From NCBI RefSeq assembly GCF_000349845.1, contig NC_020829.1:2921001-2985000 (forward strand): a stretch of 64,000 nucleotides of DNA, read 5' to 3'. The DNA is from Pseudomonas sp. ATCC 13867 (GTDB taxonomy: Bacteria; Pseudomonadota; Gammaproteobacteria; Pseudomonadales; Pseudomonadaceae). A program made the translations under genes and the position numbers. Under the pieces are notes generated by a model, which saw nothing but the letters and a program-made list of their open reading frames with translations, ran no database searches and was not told the origin of the DNA. Shown here one piece after another: positions 27,814-36,771 of the stretch. Within the stretch, counting starts at the first letter, position 1, and every line of letters starts with the position of its first letter.

Positions 27814-29502
27814 ATGCACACGCCTGCGCAAAGCCCACTGGGCGAACTCTTCAAGCTGCTCAAGCCCTTCTGGCTGCCCCTGTCCATCGCCACTTTGCTG
27901 GGTATCGTCGGCGGCGCGAGCATCACCGCGCTGCTCGCCACCATCAACTACAGCCTGCATTCCGACGGCGGCATGCCCTCGGGGTTGCTGCTGGGCTTCG
28001 CCGGCCTCTGCCTGCTGGCCCTGCTCGGCTCGATCATCTCCGACATCGGCACCAACTACGTCGGCCAGAACGTCATCGCCCGGCTGCGCAAGGACCTGGG
28101 CAGCAAGATCATTTCCGCGCCCATCGAGCAGATCGAGCGCTACCGCAGCCATCGTCTGATCCCGGTGCTGACCCACGACATCGACACCATCAGCGATTTC
28201 GCCTTCGCCTTCGCGCCGCTGGCGGTGTCCCTGACCGTCACCCTTGGCTGCCTGGGCTACCTGGCCAACCTGTCGCTGCCGATGTTCCTCACCACCGCCG
28301 TGGCCATCGTCATCGGCAGCGCCGTGCAGTACGTGGCGCGCAGCAAGGGCATCAAGGGCTTCTTCGAGGCGCGCGACGAGGAAGACCTGCTGCAGAAGCA
28401 CTACCGCGCCCTGGCCGAGGGTTCGAAGGAGCTGCGCATCAGCCGGCTGCGCCGCTTCCAGCACTACAATGAGCGCCTGCAAGGCACCGCCGACCGCATC
28501 TGCGACATCCAGGTACGCTCGATCAACCTGTTCGTCATCGCCAAGGGCTTCGGCTCCACCCTGTTCTTCATCGTCATCGGCGTGGCGCTGGCCTACCAGT
28601 CGCTGTGGCCGAGCACCGACAAGGCCACCCTCAGCGGCTTTATCCTGGTGCTGCTGTACATGAAGGGGCCGCTGGAGCACCTGATCGGCCAGTTGCCGAT
28701 CGTCAGCCGCGCCCAGGTCGCCTTCCGCCGCATCGCCGAGCTGTCGGTGCGCTTCTCCTCGCCCGAACCGAACCTACTGCTGGCCGACGACGGCCGCCCG
28801 GCCCTGGACATGCAGCAGATCCAGCTGCGCGACCTCAGCTACCACTACCCCACCGAGGACGGCTCGCGCGGCTTCGGCGTCGGCCCGCTGAACCTGACCC
28901 TGCGCCGTGGCGAAATCCTCTTCATCGCCGGCGAGAACGGCTGTGGCAAGACCACCCTGATCAAGCTGCTGCTCGGCCTCTACGCCCCGCGCGGCGGCGA
29001 GCTGCTGCTCAACGGCGAGGCAGTGACCGACGCCAACCGCGACGACTACCGCCAACTGTTCACCACCATCTTCGCCGACTACTTCCTGTTCGAAGACCTG
29101 CTCAAGGGCAGCGAGGAAATCCCCGTCGAGGCCAACCGCTACCTGGAACGCCTGGAGATCGCCCACAAGGTCAGCCTGCAGGGCCAGGAGTTCTCCACCA
29201 CGGACCTCTCCACCGGCCAGCGCAAGCGCCTGGCACTGGTGCAGGCCTGGCTGGAGAAGCGCCCGGTACTGGTGTTCGACGAATGGGCCGCCGACCAGGA
29301 CCCGGAGTTCCGCCGCATCTTCTACACCGAGCTGCTGCCCGAGCTGCGCGCCCAGGGCAAGACGCTGATCGTGATCTCCCATGACGACCGCTACTTCGAC
29401 GTCGCCGACCGCCTGCTGCGCATGAGCGCCGGGCAGATCGTCGAGATCGAGGAGCACCGCGCGCAGCGGGCCAACGGCACGCCGGACATCGCCCTGCGCT
29501 GA
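27814..29502 (+). CDS. PvdE-type cyclic-peptide/siderophore export ABC transporter
   Basis: 562-residue half-transporter. Six N-terminal transmembrane helices (LSIATLLGIVGGASITALL and following) are fused to an ATPase domain with Walker A GENGCGKTTLIKLL, the signature LSTGQRKRLALV and Walker B VLVFDEWAADQDPEF. The short ATPase with DEWAADQDP is typical of the cyclic peptide exporter family that includes PvdE (ferribactin to the periplasm) and SyrD-like proteins. Between an anti-sigma gene and a siderophore receptor gene it probably exports a siderophore or its precursor. In P. aeruginosa pvdE is likewise next to fpvA. Confidence 0.85.
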   Translation: MHTPAQSPLGELFKLLKPFWLPLSIATLLGIVGGASITALLATINYSLHSDGGMPSGLLLGFAGLCLLALLGSIISDIGTNYVGQNVIARLRKDLGSKIISAPIEQIERYRSHRLIPVLTHDIDTISDFAFAFAPLAVSLTVTLGCLGYLANLSLPMFLTTAVAIVIGSAVQYVARSKGIKGFFEARDEEDLLQKHYRALAEGSKELRISRLRRFQHYNERLQGTADRICDIQVRSINLFVIAKGFGSTLFFIVIGVALAYQSLWPSTDKATLSGFILVLLYMKGPLEHLIGQLPIVSRAQVAFRRIAELSVRFSSPEPNLLLADDGRPALDMQQIQLRDLSYHYPTEDGSRGFGVGPLNLTLRRGEILFIAGENGCGKTTLIKLLLGLYAPRGGELLLNGEAVTDANRDDYRQLFTTIFADYFLFEDLLKGSEEIPVEANRYLERLEIAHKVSLQGQEFSTTDLSTGQRKRLALVQAWLEKRPVLVFDEWAADQDPEFRRIFYTELLPELRAQGKTLIVISHDDRYFDVADRLLRMSAGQIVEIEEHRAQRANGTPDIALR

Positions 29503-29549
29503 GCCCGGCGCCCTCGCCAAGGCCGCGCCACGAATTTTTCAAGGAAAGG

Positions 29550-29602
29550 CTTCCGGTTTTTCCGGGGCTACGCGTCATATAAAGCTAAATCATTCTTATT
29601 AG
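29550..29602 (+). promoter_or_regulatory. ECF-type promoter and Fur-like box before the TonB receptor gene
   Basis: CTTCCGGTTTTTCC (29550-29563), nine bases, CGTC (29573-29576) repeats the block found before the PvdE-type gene. Immediately downstream TAAATCATTCTTATTAG (29586-29602) resembles a Fur box. The receptor GTG start is at 29635. Confidence 0.48.
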
Positions 29603-29634
29603 AAACTGCATTACATGATCATAGGAGTTTTCAA

Positions 29635-32031
29635 GTGAGTCGCACCCGCTCCGCGCTGAACGCCCAGCACACGGTGAAGCCGTTGGCCCGCCTGGTCCGC
29701 GCCACCACCTTCGGCATGCTCCTGACGGCCACCGCCGCCTACGCCACACCGATCCGCATCGACATCCCAGCCCAGTCGCTGGCCTCCGCGCTCACCACCC
29801 TGGGTGCGCAGTCGAACCTGCAGATCGTCTTCAACCAGACCCAGGTGCAGAACCTACGCAGCGCCGGCGTGCGCGGCGAAATGGAGCCGACCCAGGCACT
29901 GGAACGCCTGCTGCAAGGCACCGGCATCCAGTACCAGGTCGAAGGCAGCCGCGTGACCCTGCTGGGCGCCAACGCGGGCAATGGCGACACCCTGAGCCTG
30001 TCCGCGCAGACCATCACCGGGGCCGTCGAGGGCGAAGACAGCTACGTGCCGCGCACCTCCAACAGCGGCAGCAAGACCGACACCCCGCTGGTGGAAATCC
30101 CTCAGTCGATCTCGGTGATCACCCGCAAGCAGATGGACGCCCAGGGCGCGCAGACCGTGACCGAGGCGCTGCGCTACGTGCCGGGCGTCAAGGTCGAAGC
30201 CTACGGCCTGGACCCCAAGGGCTTCGACTGGCTGTACATCCGCGGCTTCAACGCCCAGGCCACCAGCGACTACCTCAACGGCCTGCGCCAGCAGAACAAC
30301 AGCTACGCCTTCTTTCGCAGCGAGCCTTACGCCTTCGAGCGCATCGACGTGGTCCGTGGCCCGTCCTCCAGCCTGTTCGGCCTGGGTGACGCCGGCGGCA
30401 TCGTCAACCGCGTGAGCAAGAAGCCCACCGCCAATCACGTCAACGAAATCGAGCTGACCGGCGGCAACCACGACCGCAAGCAGGGCCAGTTCGACATCGG
30501 CGGCGCCCTGGACGAGCAGAACCAGTACCTCTACCGCGTCGTCGGGCTGGCGCGCGACGCCAACACCCAGGCCGAGTACGACGATGGCCACGAACTGCGC
30601 GACGACCGCCAGTACCTCGCTCCGTCCTTCACCTGGGCACCGGACGAAGACACCAGCCTGACCCTGCTCGCCGACTTCCTGCGCGACCGCAACGGCGGCT
30701 CGATCTTCGACTACAGCGTGGGCGGCCACACCACCGGCACCCTGCTCGGCGACCACAGCTACAACCACTTCGACCAGGACCAGTACACCCTGGGCTACGA
30801 GTTTCGCCACCGCTTCGACGATGTCTGGGAGTTCCGCCAGAACGCCCGCTACGGCCAGGTCGACCTGATCTTCAACAACCTGCTGCCGCAGGGCGTGATC
30901 GCCGGCAACGTGATCCGCACCGCCGACCGTTTCGACCAGCACATGAACACCTTCAACCTGGACAACCAGTTGCAGGCCAACTTCGACACCGGCCCGTTCA
31001 AGCACACCCTGCTGATGGGCGGAGACTACAGCTGGCAGGACGCCGACATCGCCCGCTGGCGCACCCTCGGCCCGTCGCTCGACCTGGGCAATCCGGTGTA
31101 CGGCCAGGATGTGCAGCGTCCGAACAAGGACACCACCATTCCCGGCCAGGCCATCGACTACGACCAGAACATCGAGCAGATCGGCGGCTACGTGCAGGAC
31201 CAGATCAAGTACGACGAGCGCTGGATCCTCACCGTCGGCGGCCGCTACGACTACGTGCGCAACGACCTGGACAGCCACACCGGCGCGCACAGCATGCAGA
31301 AGGACAACGCCTTCACCGGCCGCGCCGGCCTGACCTACCTGACCGACTTCGGCCTGGCGCCCTACATCAGCTACGCCGAGTCCTTCGCCCCGAACTCCGG
31401 CCTGGACTCCTCCGGCAATGCCTTCGACCCCAGCGAAGCCAGCCAGTGGGAAATCGGCGTGAAGTACCAGCCCAACGACGCCCTGCTGGTCACCCTGGCC
31501 GCATTCGACCTGATGAAGACCAACGCGCTCACCCCGCAGTTGAACGCCAATGGCATCCCCACCGGCTTCAGCGAAGCCACCGGCAAGCAGCGCTCGCGCG
31601 GCATCGAGGCGGAATTGAAGGCCAAGCTGGACGAAAACTGGGACCTGCTCGCCTCCTACACCTACACCAAGGCCGAGATCCACAAGAGCAACGACGGCAA
31701 CCAGGGCAACCGCCCGGCCAACGTGCCCGAGCACATGGCTTCCGGCTGGCTGAACTACACCTTCCGCGACGGCACCCTGGGCGGGCTGTCCATCGGCGGC
31801 GGCGCGCGCTACACCGGCTCGCTGTACGGCAACAACGCCAACACCTTCCACGTCGACAACTACACCCTGTTCGACGCTGGCGTGAGCTACCCGCTGAACA
31901 AGAACGTGACCGTCTCGCTGAACGCCCAGAACCTCCTCGACGAGGATTACGTGGCCACCTGCGACAGCGCCATCTCCTGCTATCCGGGCCTGCGCCGCAC
32001 CGTGCTGACCAGCGTGAAATACAGCTGGTAA
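29635..32031 (+). CDS. TonB-dependent ferric-hydroxamate receptor with STN signalling domain (FoxA/FhuA-like)
   Basis: 798 residues from GTG 29635, with AGGAG at 29623-29627. Signal peptide about residues 1-38 (ending AYATPIR). STN signalling domain at 39-120 (IDIPAQSLASALTTLGAQSN). Plug domain with IPQSISVITRKQMDAQGAQ and GPSSSLFGLGDAGGIVNRV, then a 22-strand barrel ending in YSW. The C-terminal CDSAISCYPGLRRTV resembles the Cys-containing end of FoxA/FhuA-class hydroxamate receptors rather than FpvA. The STN domain pairs it with the FecI/FecR proteins in a surface-signalling loop. The ligand is probably the hydroxamate made via pvdA and the GNAT enzyme. Confidence 0.9.
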   Translation: MSRTRSALNAQHTVKPLARLVRATTFGMLLTATAAYATPIRIDIPAQSLASALTTLGAQSNLQIVFNQTQVQNLRSAGVRGEMEPTQALERLLQGTGIQYQVEGSRVTLLGANAGNGDTLSLSAQTITGAVEGEDSYVPRTSNSGSKTDTPLVEIPQSISVITRKQMDAQGAQTVTEALRYVPGVKVEAYGLDPKGFDWLYIRGFNAQATSDYLNGLRQQNNSYAFFRSEPYAFERIDVVRGPSSSLFGLGDAGGIVNRVSKKPTANHVNEIELTGGNHDRKQGQFDIGGALDEQNQYLYRVVGLARDANTQAEYDDGHELRDDRQYLAPSFTWAPDEDTSLTLLADFLRDRNGGSIFDYSVGGHTTGTLLGDHSYNHFDQDQYTLGYEFRHRFDDVWEFRQNARYGQVDLIFNNLLPQGVIAGNVIRTADRFDQHMNTFNLDNQLQANFDTGPFKHTLLMGGDYSWQDADIARWRTLGPSLDLGNPVYGQDVQRPNKDTTIPGQAIDYDQNIEQIGGYVQDQIKYDERWILTVGGRYDYVRNDLDSHTGAHSMQKDNAFTGRAGLTYLTDFGLAPYISYAESFAPNSGLDSSGNAFDPSEASQWEIGVKYQPNDALLVTLAAFDLMKTNALTPQLNANGIPTGFSEATGKQRSRGIEAELKAKLDENWDLLASYTYTKAEIHKSNDGNQGNRPANVPEHMASGWLNYTFRDGTLGGLSIGGGARYTGSLYGNNANTFHVDNYTLFDAGVSYPLNKNVTVSLNAQNLLDEDYVATCDSAISCYPGLRRTVLTSVKYSW

Positions 32032-32119
32032 GCCACCTGGCGGCGGGACGTCCCGCCGCTTCACCGGGCTCCCTGTTCGCAGGGGGCCCGTTGTCGTTTC
32101 AACGGACGTGGAGAAGCCC

Positions 32120-33025
32120 ATGCCCCTCACCCGCCGCCACCTGCTCAAGCACCTCACCGCCGGCGGACTGGCCTGTGCCACCGGCCTGCCGCTCCTCGCC
32201 GGGGAACGCCTGACGCGGATCGTCGCCCTCAACTGGGTGGCCGCCGAGACGCTGCTGACCCTGGGCGTCCCGCCGCTGGCGATCTCCGACGACCGCTACT
32301 ACCGGGTGCGCATGCCCACTCAGCCACTGCCCGAGAGCGTGCGTGACGTCGGTCCCTACTGGGAGCCGAACCTGGAACTGATCCAGCAGTTGCGCCCGCA
32401 ACTGATCCTCAGCGACCCGATGACGCCGACCCTGGAGCGGCGCCTGAACGGCATCGCGCCCACCGAGCGGGTCGCCATCTACCCGGCCGCCGACGGCGCC
32501 TGGCGCGCCACCAGCGGATTCATGAGCCGCCTGGCGCAACGGTTGGGCGTCGAGCAGGTCGCCGCCGACTACATCGCCGCCGGCGAACGGCGCCTGGCCG
32601 AGCTGCGGGCGAAGCTGGCAGCCCGCCCGCAGCCGCCGATCAGCGTCGCGGTGCTCAACCAGGATGGCCGCCACGCCGCCGTCTACGGCAGGAACAGCAT
32701 GGTGCAGGACGTGCTCGACCGCCTCGGACTGGTCAACGCCTGGCAGGGACCGGTCGGGCCGGTGGGCCTGGCGATGGTCAGCATCGAGCGCCTGGCCGAG
32801 CGGCCGGAAGCGCACCTGGTCTACGTCGACATCCCCACCACCTCGGCACGTCTGCAAAGCCTGCGGCAGCCCAACGACCTGTGGGCCAACCTGCCCGCCG
32901 TACGCCAGGGCCACACCCTGACCCTGGCGCGTTTCTACCCCTATGCCGGCGCCGCCTCGGTGCTGGACCTCGCCGAGCGCATCGCGGCCTACCTCGACAG
33001 CGCCCCGGAGGCCGCCCATGCCTGA
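32120..33025 (+). CDS. fhuD: Periplasmic ferric-siderophore-binding protein (FhuD-like)
   Basis: 301 residues from ATG 32120 (MPLTRRHLLKHLTAGG, preceded by GGAGAAG), with a twin-arginine motif RRHLLKHL, as in many FhuD proteins. The rest is the helical-backbone binding fold (RIVALNWVAAETLLTLGVPP, GPYWEPNLELIQQLRPQLIL). It captures ferric hydroxamates in the periplasm. It overlaps fhuB by 8 bp and follows the receptor gene by 88 bp, so all three are probably co-transcribed. Confidence 0.88.
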   Translation: MPLTRRHLLKHLTAGGLACATGLPLLAGERLTRIVALNWVAAETLLTLGVPPLAISDDRYYRVRMPTQPLPESVRDVGPYWEPNLELIQQLRPQLILSDPMTPTLERRLNGIAPTERVAIYPAADGAWRATSGFMSRLAQRLGVEQVAADYIAAGERRLAELRAKLAARPQPPISVAVLNQDGRHAAVYGRNSMVQDVLDRLGLVNAWQGPVGPVGLAMVSIERLAERPEAHLVYVDIPTTSARLQSLRQPNDLWANLPAVRQGHTLTLARFYPYAGAASVLDLAERIAAYLDSAPEAAHA

Positions 33026-35027
33026 ATCGACCCTTGGCCTCTCCGCTCCGCGCCGGCGTCTGCCCGCCGGCCCCGCGCTCTGCACCCTGGTGCTGGCGGT
33101 GCTCGCCGCGCTGCTGGTCGGCCACGGCCTGCAGGCCGCCTTGCCCCGCGCACTCTGGTGGCAGGCGCTGTGGTCGCCGGACCTGGACGATGTGCGCCAG
33201 GTGCTGATGCACTTCAGCTTCTACCCTCGCCTGCTGGTGAGCCTGATGGCCGGCGCCGCGCTGGCCCTGGCCGGCACGCTGTTCCAGCAGATCCTGCGCA
33301 ACCCGCTGGCCGAACCGGTGACCCTGGGCGTCTCCGCCGGCGCCAACCTGGCGCTGTCCGCCGCCACCATCTTCGCCCCGACCCTGCTGGTGCACGGCCT
33401 GGAAGCCGTCACCCTGACCGGCGCCGCGCTGGCCACCGGCCTGCTGTTCGCCTTCGCCTGGGGCCGCACGCTGTCGCCGCTGCGCTTCATCCTCGCCGGC
33501 ATGGTCATCAGCCTCTACTGCGTATCGCTCAACGCGTTGCTGGTGCTGTTCAACCATGACTACCTGATCGACCTGCTGCTCTGGCAGGCCGGCTCGCTCA
33601 ACCAGAGCGGCTGGGACGGCGTGCTCTATCTCGCGCCGCGCCTGGCCGTGGCGATGGTCGCCGCCCTGTTGATGGTGCGCCCGCTGGCGGCGCTCGGGCT
33701 GGATGACGAGGGGGCGGCCGCCGTGGGCGTCAACCTGTTGCGCACTCGCGTGCTCGGCCTGGCCGTGGCCGTGGCGCTGAGCGCCTTCGTCACCAGCGCC
33801 GTCGGCATGCTCGCCTTCGTCGGCCTCGCCGCCCCGGCCATTGCCCGCCTGTGCGGCGCCCGCACGCTGCGCCAACGGCTGATCTGGGCGCCGCTGCTGG
33901 GCGCCGCGCTACTCTGCGTCGTGGATCAGATCGCCCGCGAGCTGTCGCGCCTCGCCGGGGAGATTCCCGCCGGTATCCTCACCGGCGTCTTCAGCGTGCC
34001 GCTGCTGCTCTGGCTGCTCAGCCGGCAACGCAGCGGCGGCATCCTGCCGCGACCCACGCCGGCCAGGCCGCAGCGCGAACATCCCTGGCGGCTGATCATC
34101 GGCGCGGCCATCGTACTGGCGCTGCTGACCCTTCCGGCGATCTACTTCGCCGTCGACGCCAACGGCTGGCACTGGGGCGACGCCGGGCTCAGCGACGCCA
34201 TCGCGCAGTGGCGCCTGCCGCGCGTGCTCGGTTCCCTGGCGGCCGGCGCCATGCTCGCCGTGGCCGGCCTGCTGGTGCAGCGCCTGACCGGCAACCCGAT
34301 GGCCAGCCCGGAAGTCCTCGGCGCCACCTCCGGCGCGGCCATCGCCGTGCTGGTGCTGTTCCTGCTGCTGCCACAGCCGCAGGCCTACATGGTCCCCGCC
34401 GCCAGCCTCGGCGCCCTGCTCGCCCTCGGCCTTCTGCTCTGGCTGGCCTGGCGCAAAACCTTCAATGCCGAACGCCTGCTGCTCACCGGCGTGTGCCTGA
34501 CCACCCTGCTGCATTCGCTGAGCACCCTGCTGCTGGCCAGTGGCGATCCACGCATGACCGCGATGATGAGCTGGATGACCGGCTCGACCTACCAGGTCGA
34601 TACCGCCTCGGCGAGCACGGGCCTGGTCGTCGGCGCGGCGATGATCGGCGTCAGCCTGCTGCTGGCCCGCCCGCTGGACCTGCTGACCCTGGGCAACGGC
34701 GCCGCCACGGCGCTCGGCCTGCGCCTGCGCCTGAGCCACCTGGCGATCCTGCTGACGGCGGCGGTGCTCACCGCCACGGCGACCATCATCGTCGGTCCGC
34801 TGAGCTTCGTCGGTCTGATCGGCCCGCACATCGCCCGCCACCTCGGCCTCCGCCGCGCCGCGCCGCAACTGCTGATGAGCGCGGTGGCCGGTGCGTTGAT
34901 CATGGTCGTGGCGGACTGGCTGGGACGCAACATCGCCTACCCCTGGCCGGTATCGGCGGGACTGCTGGCGGCGTTCATCGGCTGCCCGTACTTCCTCTGG
35001 CTGATGCATCGGGAGCGCCGCGCCTGA
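33018..35027 (+). CDS. fhuB: Duplicated iron-hydroxamate ABC permease (FhuB-like)
   Basis: 669 residues, about twice the size of a FecCD permease. Two homologous halves each carry the EAA-like/FecCD signatures: GTLFQQILRNPLAEPVTLGV and LVQRLTGNPMASPEVLGA, and SAVGMLAFVGLAAPAIAR and IVGPLSFVGLIGPHIAR. This double-length layout is diagnostic of FhuB (660 in E. coli). It needs an ATPase (FhuC), which is not encoded in this locus. The hairpin just downstream is a terminator mainly for the opposite strand. Confidence 0.92.
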   Translation: MPESTLGLSAPRRRLPAGPALCTLVLAVLAALLVGHGLQAALPRALWWQALWSPDLDDVRQVLMHFSFYPRLLVSLMAGAALALAGTLFQQILRNPLAEPVTLGVSAGANLALSAATIFAPTLLVHGLEAVTLTGAALATGLLFAFAWGRTLSPLRFILAGMVISLYCVSLNALLVLFNHDYLIDLLLWQAGSLNQSGWDGVLYLAPRLAVAMVAALLMVRPLAALGLDDEGAAAVGVNLLRTRVLGLAVAVALSAFVTSAVGMLAFVGLAAPAIARLCGARTLRQRLIWAPLLGAALLCVVDQIARELSRLAGEIPAGILTGVFSVPLLLWLLSRQRSGGILPRPTPARPQREHPWRLIIGAAIVLALLTLPAIYFAVDANGWHWGDAGLSDAIAQWRLPRVLGSLAAGAMLAVAGLLVQRLTGNPMASPEVLGATSGAAIAVLVLFLLLPQPQAYMVPAASLGALLALGLLLWLAWRKTFNAERLLLTGVCLTTLLHSLSTLLLASGDPRMTAMMSWMTGSTYQVDTASASTGLVVGAAMIGVSLLLARPLDLLTLGNGAATALGLRLRLSHLAILLTAAVLTATATIIVGPLSFVGLIGPHIARHLGLRRAAPQLLMSAVAGALIMVVADWLGRNIAYPWPVSAGLLAAFIGCPYFLWLMHRERRA

Positions 35028-35035
35028 CGCCGCAC

Positions 35036-35068
35036 AAAAAAGCCCGGATGTCTTGCGACATCCGGGCT
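35036..35068 (-). terminator. Terminator of the atoE-side operon, possibly also ending fhuB transcripts
   Basis: Stem AGCCCGGATGTC/GACATCCGGGCT with TTGC loop (35041-35068). AAAAAA at 35036-35041 gives a T-run on the minus strand. Convergent genes end on either side. Confidence 0.9.
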
Positions 35069-35093
35069 GCTGCCAGCGGCGCCGAGTGCGTGG

Positions 35094-36533
35094 CTACGGC
35101 TGGACCGGCGGCAGGTACTGCAGGGTCGTGCCCAGTGCCCAGAGCAGGAACAGCACCAGGGGCACGTGGGCCAGCAACTGGACGAAGCTGAAGCCGATCA
35201 GGTCGCGCGCCTTCAGGCCCAGCACGCCCAGCAACGGCAGCATGTAGAAGGGGTTGATCAGGTTCGGCAGCGCCTCGGCGGCGTTGTAGATCTGCACCGC
35301 CCAGCCCAGGTGGAACTGCAGGTCGTTGGCCACCTGCATCACGTACGGCGCCTCGATGATCCACTTGCCGCCGCCGGAGGGGATGAAGAAGCCCAGCACG
35401 GCGGAGTACACGCCCATCAGCAGCGCGTAGGTGTCGTGGGAGGCGATCTGCACGAAGAAGGTGGAGATGTGGTGCGCCAGGGTCGAGCCGTCGCCACCCT
35501 TCACGGTGGTGAGGATCGCCGCGATGGAGCCGTACAGCGGGAACTGGATCAGCACCCCGGTGGTGGTCGGCACGGCGCGGGCCACGGCGTCGAGGAAGCT
35601 GCGCGGGCGCCAGTGCAGCAGCGCGCCGAGCATGAGGAACAGCAGGTTGTAGGTATTCAGGCCGGAGATCGCCAGGATCGCCGGCTTGGTGCTGAACTCG
35701 TTGACCAGCCAGCCGGCGGCCAGCGCCACCAGCAGCAGGATCAGCAGCGGGCTGTGCTCCAGCCATTCGCCTGGCCGGTTCGGCTTGGGCGTACTCGGCG
35801 GGGTGAAGCTGACGTCCACGCCGCAGGCCTTGGCGTCACGGGCGCTGCTGGCGCCGGGCGCGGTCATGTAGGCGATGACCAGCGATACCAGCACCAGGGC
35901 CAGCAGCATCAGGCCGGACTGCCAGAGGAAGATGGTCTGGGTGAAGGGAATCACCCCGGTGATCGCCAGGATCGACGGCGGCAGGCTGGCCGGGTTGGCC
36001 TGCAACTGCGCGGCGGAAGACGACAGGCCCAGCGCCCACACGGCGCCCAGGCCCAGGTAGGCGGCGGCGCCGGCGGCGCGGTAGTCCATCTTCAGGTCTT
36101 CGCGGCGCGCCAGGGCGCGCACCAGCAAGCCGCCGAACACCAGGGACAGGCCCCAGTTGAGCAACGAGGCAAGCATGGAGATCAGGGCGACCCAGGCCAC
36201 CGCCGAGCGGCCGTTCTTCGGCACGCGGGCGAACAGGTCGATGAGTCGCGAGGCGGGGCCGGAACTGGCCACCACGTAACCGCCGATGACCACGAAGGCC
36301 ATCTGCATGGTGAAGGGAATCAGGCTCCAGAAGCCGTCACCGAAGGCTTTGGCCGTGGCGGTCGCCGGCGCGCCCATCGCCAGGGCGGCGATACTGACGA
36401 TCAGCACCGCGAGGGCGGCGAATACCCAGGAGTCGGGGAACCAGCGTTCGGCCCAGTTGGAGCAGGCCATGGCGAAGCGCGCGGAACGGCTGTCCTGCAA
36501 GGCTGTGCCGGGGGTGTGCACGTGGGAGTTCAT
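35094..36533 (-). CDS. atoE: Short-chain fatty acid transporter (AtoE family)
   Basis: 479-residue membrane protein with about 11-12 helices. AtoE-family segments include NWAERWFPDSWVFA near the start, FTMQMAFVVIGGYVVASS, FPLYGSIAAILTTVKGGDGS and FFIPSGGGKWIIEAPYVM. It imports short-chain acids such as acetoacetate, butyrate or related 3-keto acids. It lies downstream of atoB in the same direction (238 bp gap), as in the dhcA-dhcB-atoB-PA2002 order of P. aeruginosa, and ends at a good terminator. Confidence 0.9.
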   Translation of the reverse strand: MNSHVHTPGTALQDSRSARFAMACSNWAERWFPDSWVFAALAVLIVSIAALAMGAPATATAKAFGDGFWSLIPFTMQMAFVVIGGYVVASSGPASRLIDLFARVPKNGRSAVAWVALISMLASLLNWGLSLVFGGLLVRALARREDLKMDYRAAGAAAYLGLGAVWALGLSSSAAQLQANPASLPPSILAITGVIPFTQTIFLWQSGLMLLALVLVSLVIAYMTAPGASSARDAKACGVDVSFTPPSTPKPNRPGEWLEHSPLLILLLVALAAGWLVNEFSTKPAILAISGLNTYNLLFLMLGALLHWRPRSFLDAVARAVPTTTGVLIQFPLYGSIAAILTTVKGGDGSTLAHHISTFFVQIASHDTYALLMGVYSAVLGFFIPSGGGKWIIEAPYVMQVANDLQFHLGWAVQIYNAAEALPNLINPFYMLPLLGVLGLKARDLIGFSFVQLLAHVPLVLFLLWALGTTLQYLPPVQP

Positions 36534-36771
36534 AAAAGTCTACCTCGTTGTTCTTGTAATGGTTCATCGTCGAAGGGCGCTCGTGGCATGCCCGTTCTGG
36601 AATGAAAAACCGCCCGGCCTGCGTGGGGTCGAGCGGTGACGCAAGGGTTGCTGTCGATGCCGGGGGACATCACAGAACCGTGGCGGGATGGCGTCTGTCG
36701 GTGTGCCCACCGTTCATCCCGCCTGCCGGAACGGCATGGGGGCATGCCGTCCAGCGCTCGCCAATAGAGCG

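Noticed and set aside
29635..32031. Naming the receptor FpvA because of pvdA/fpvI/fpvR/pvdE-like neighbours
   Set aside because: Plug motifs and the Cys-containing C-terminus resemble FoxA/FhuA-type hydroxamate receptors more than FpvA, and FhuD/FhuB follow.
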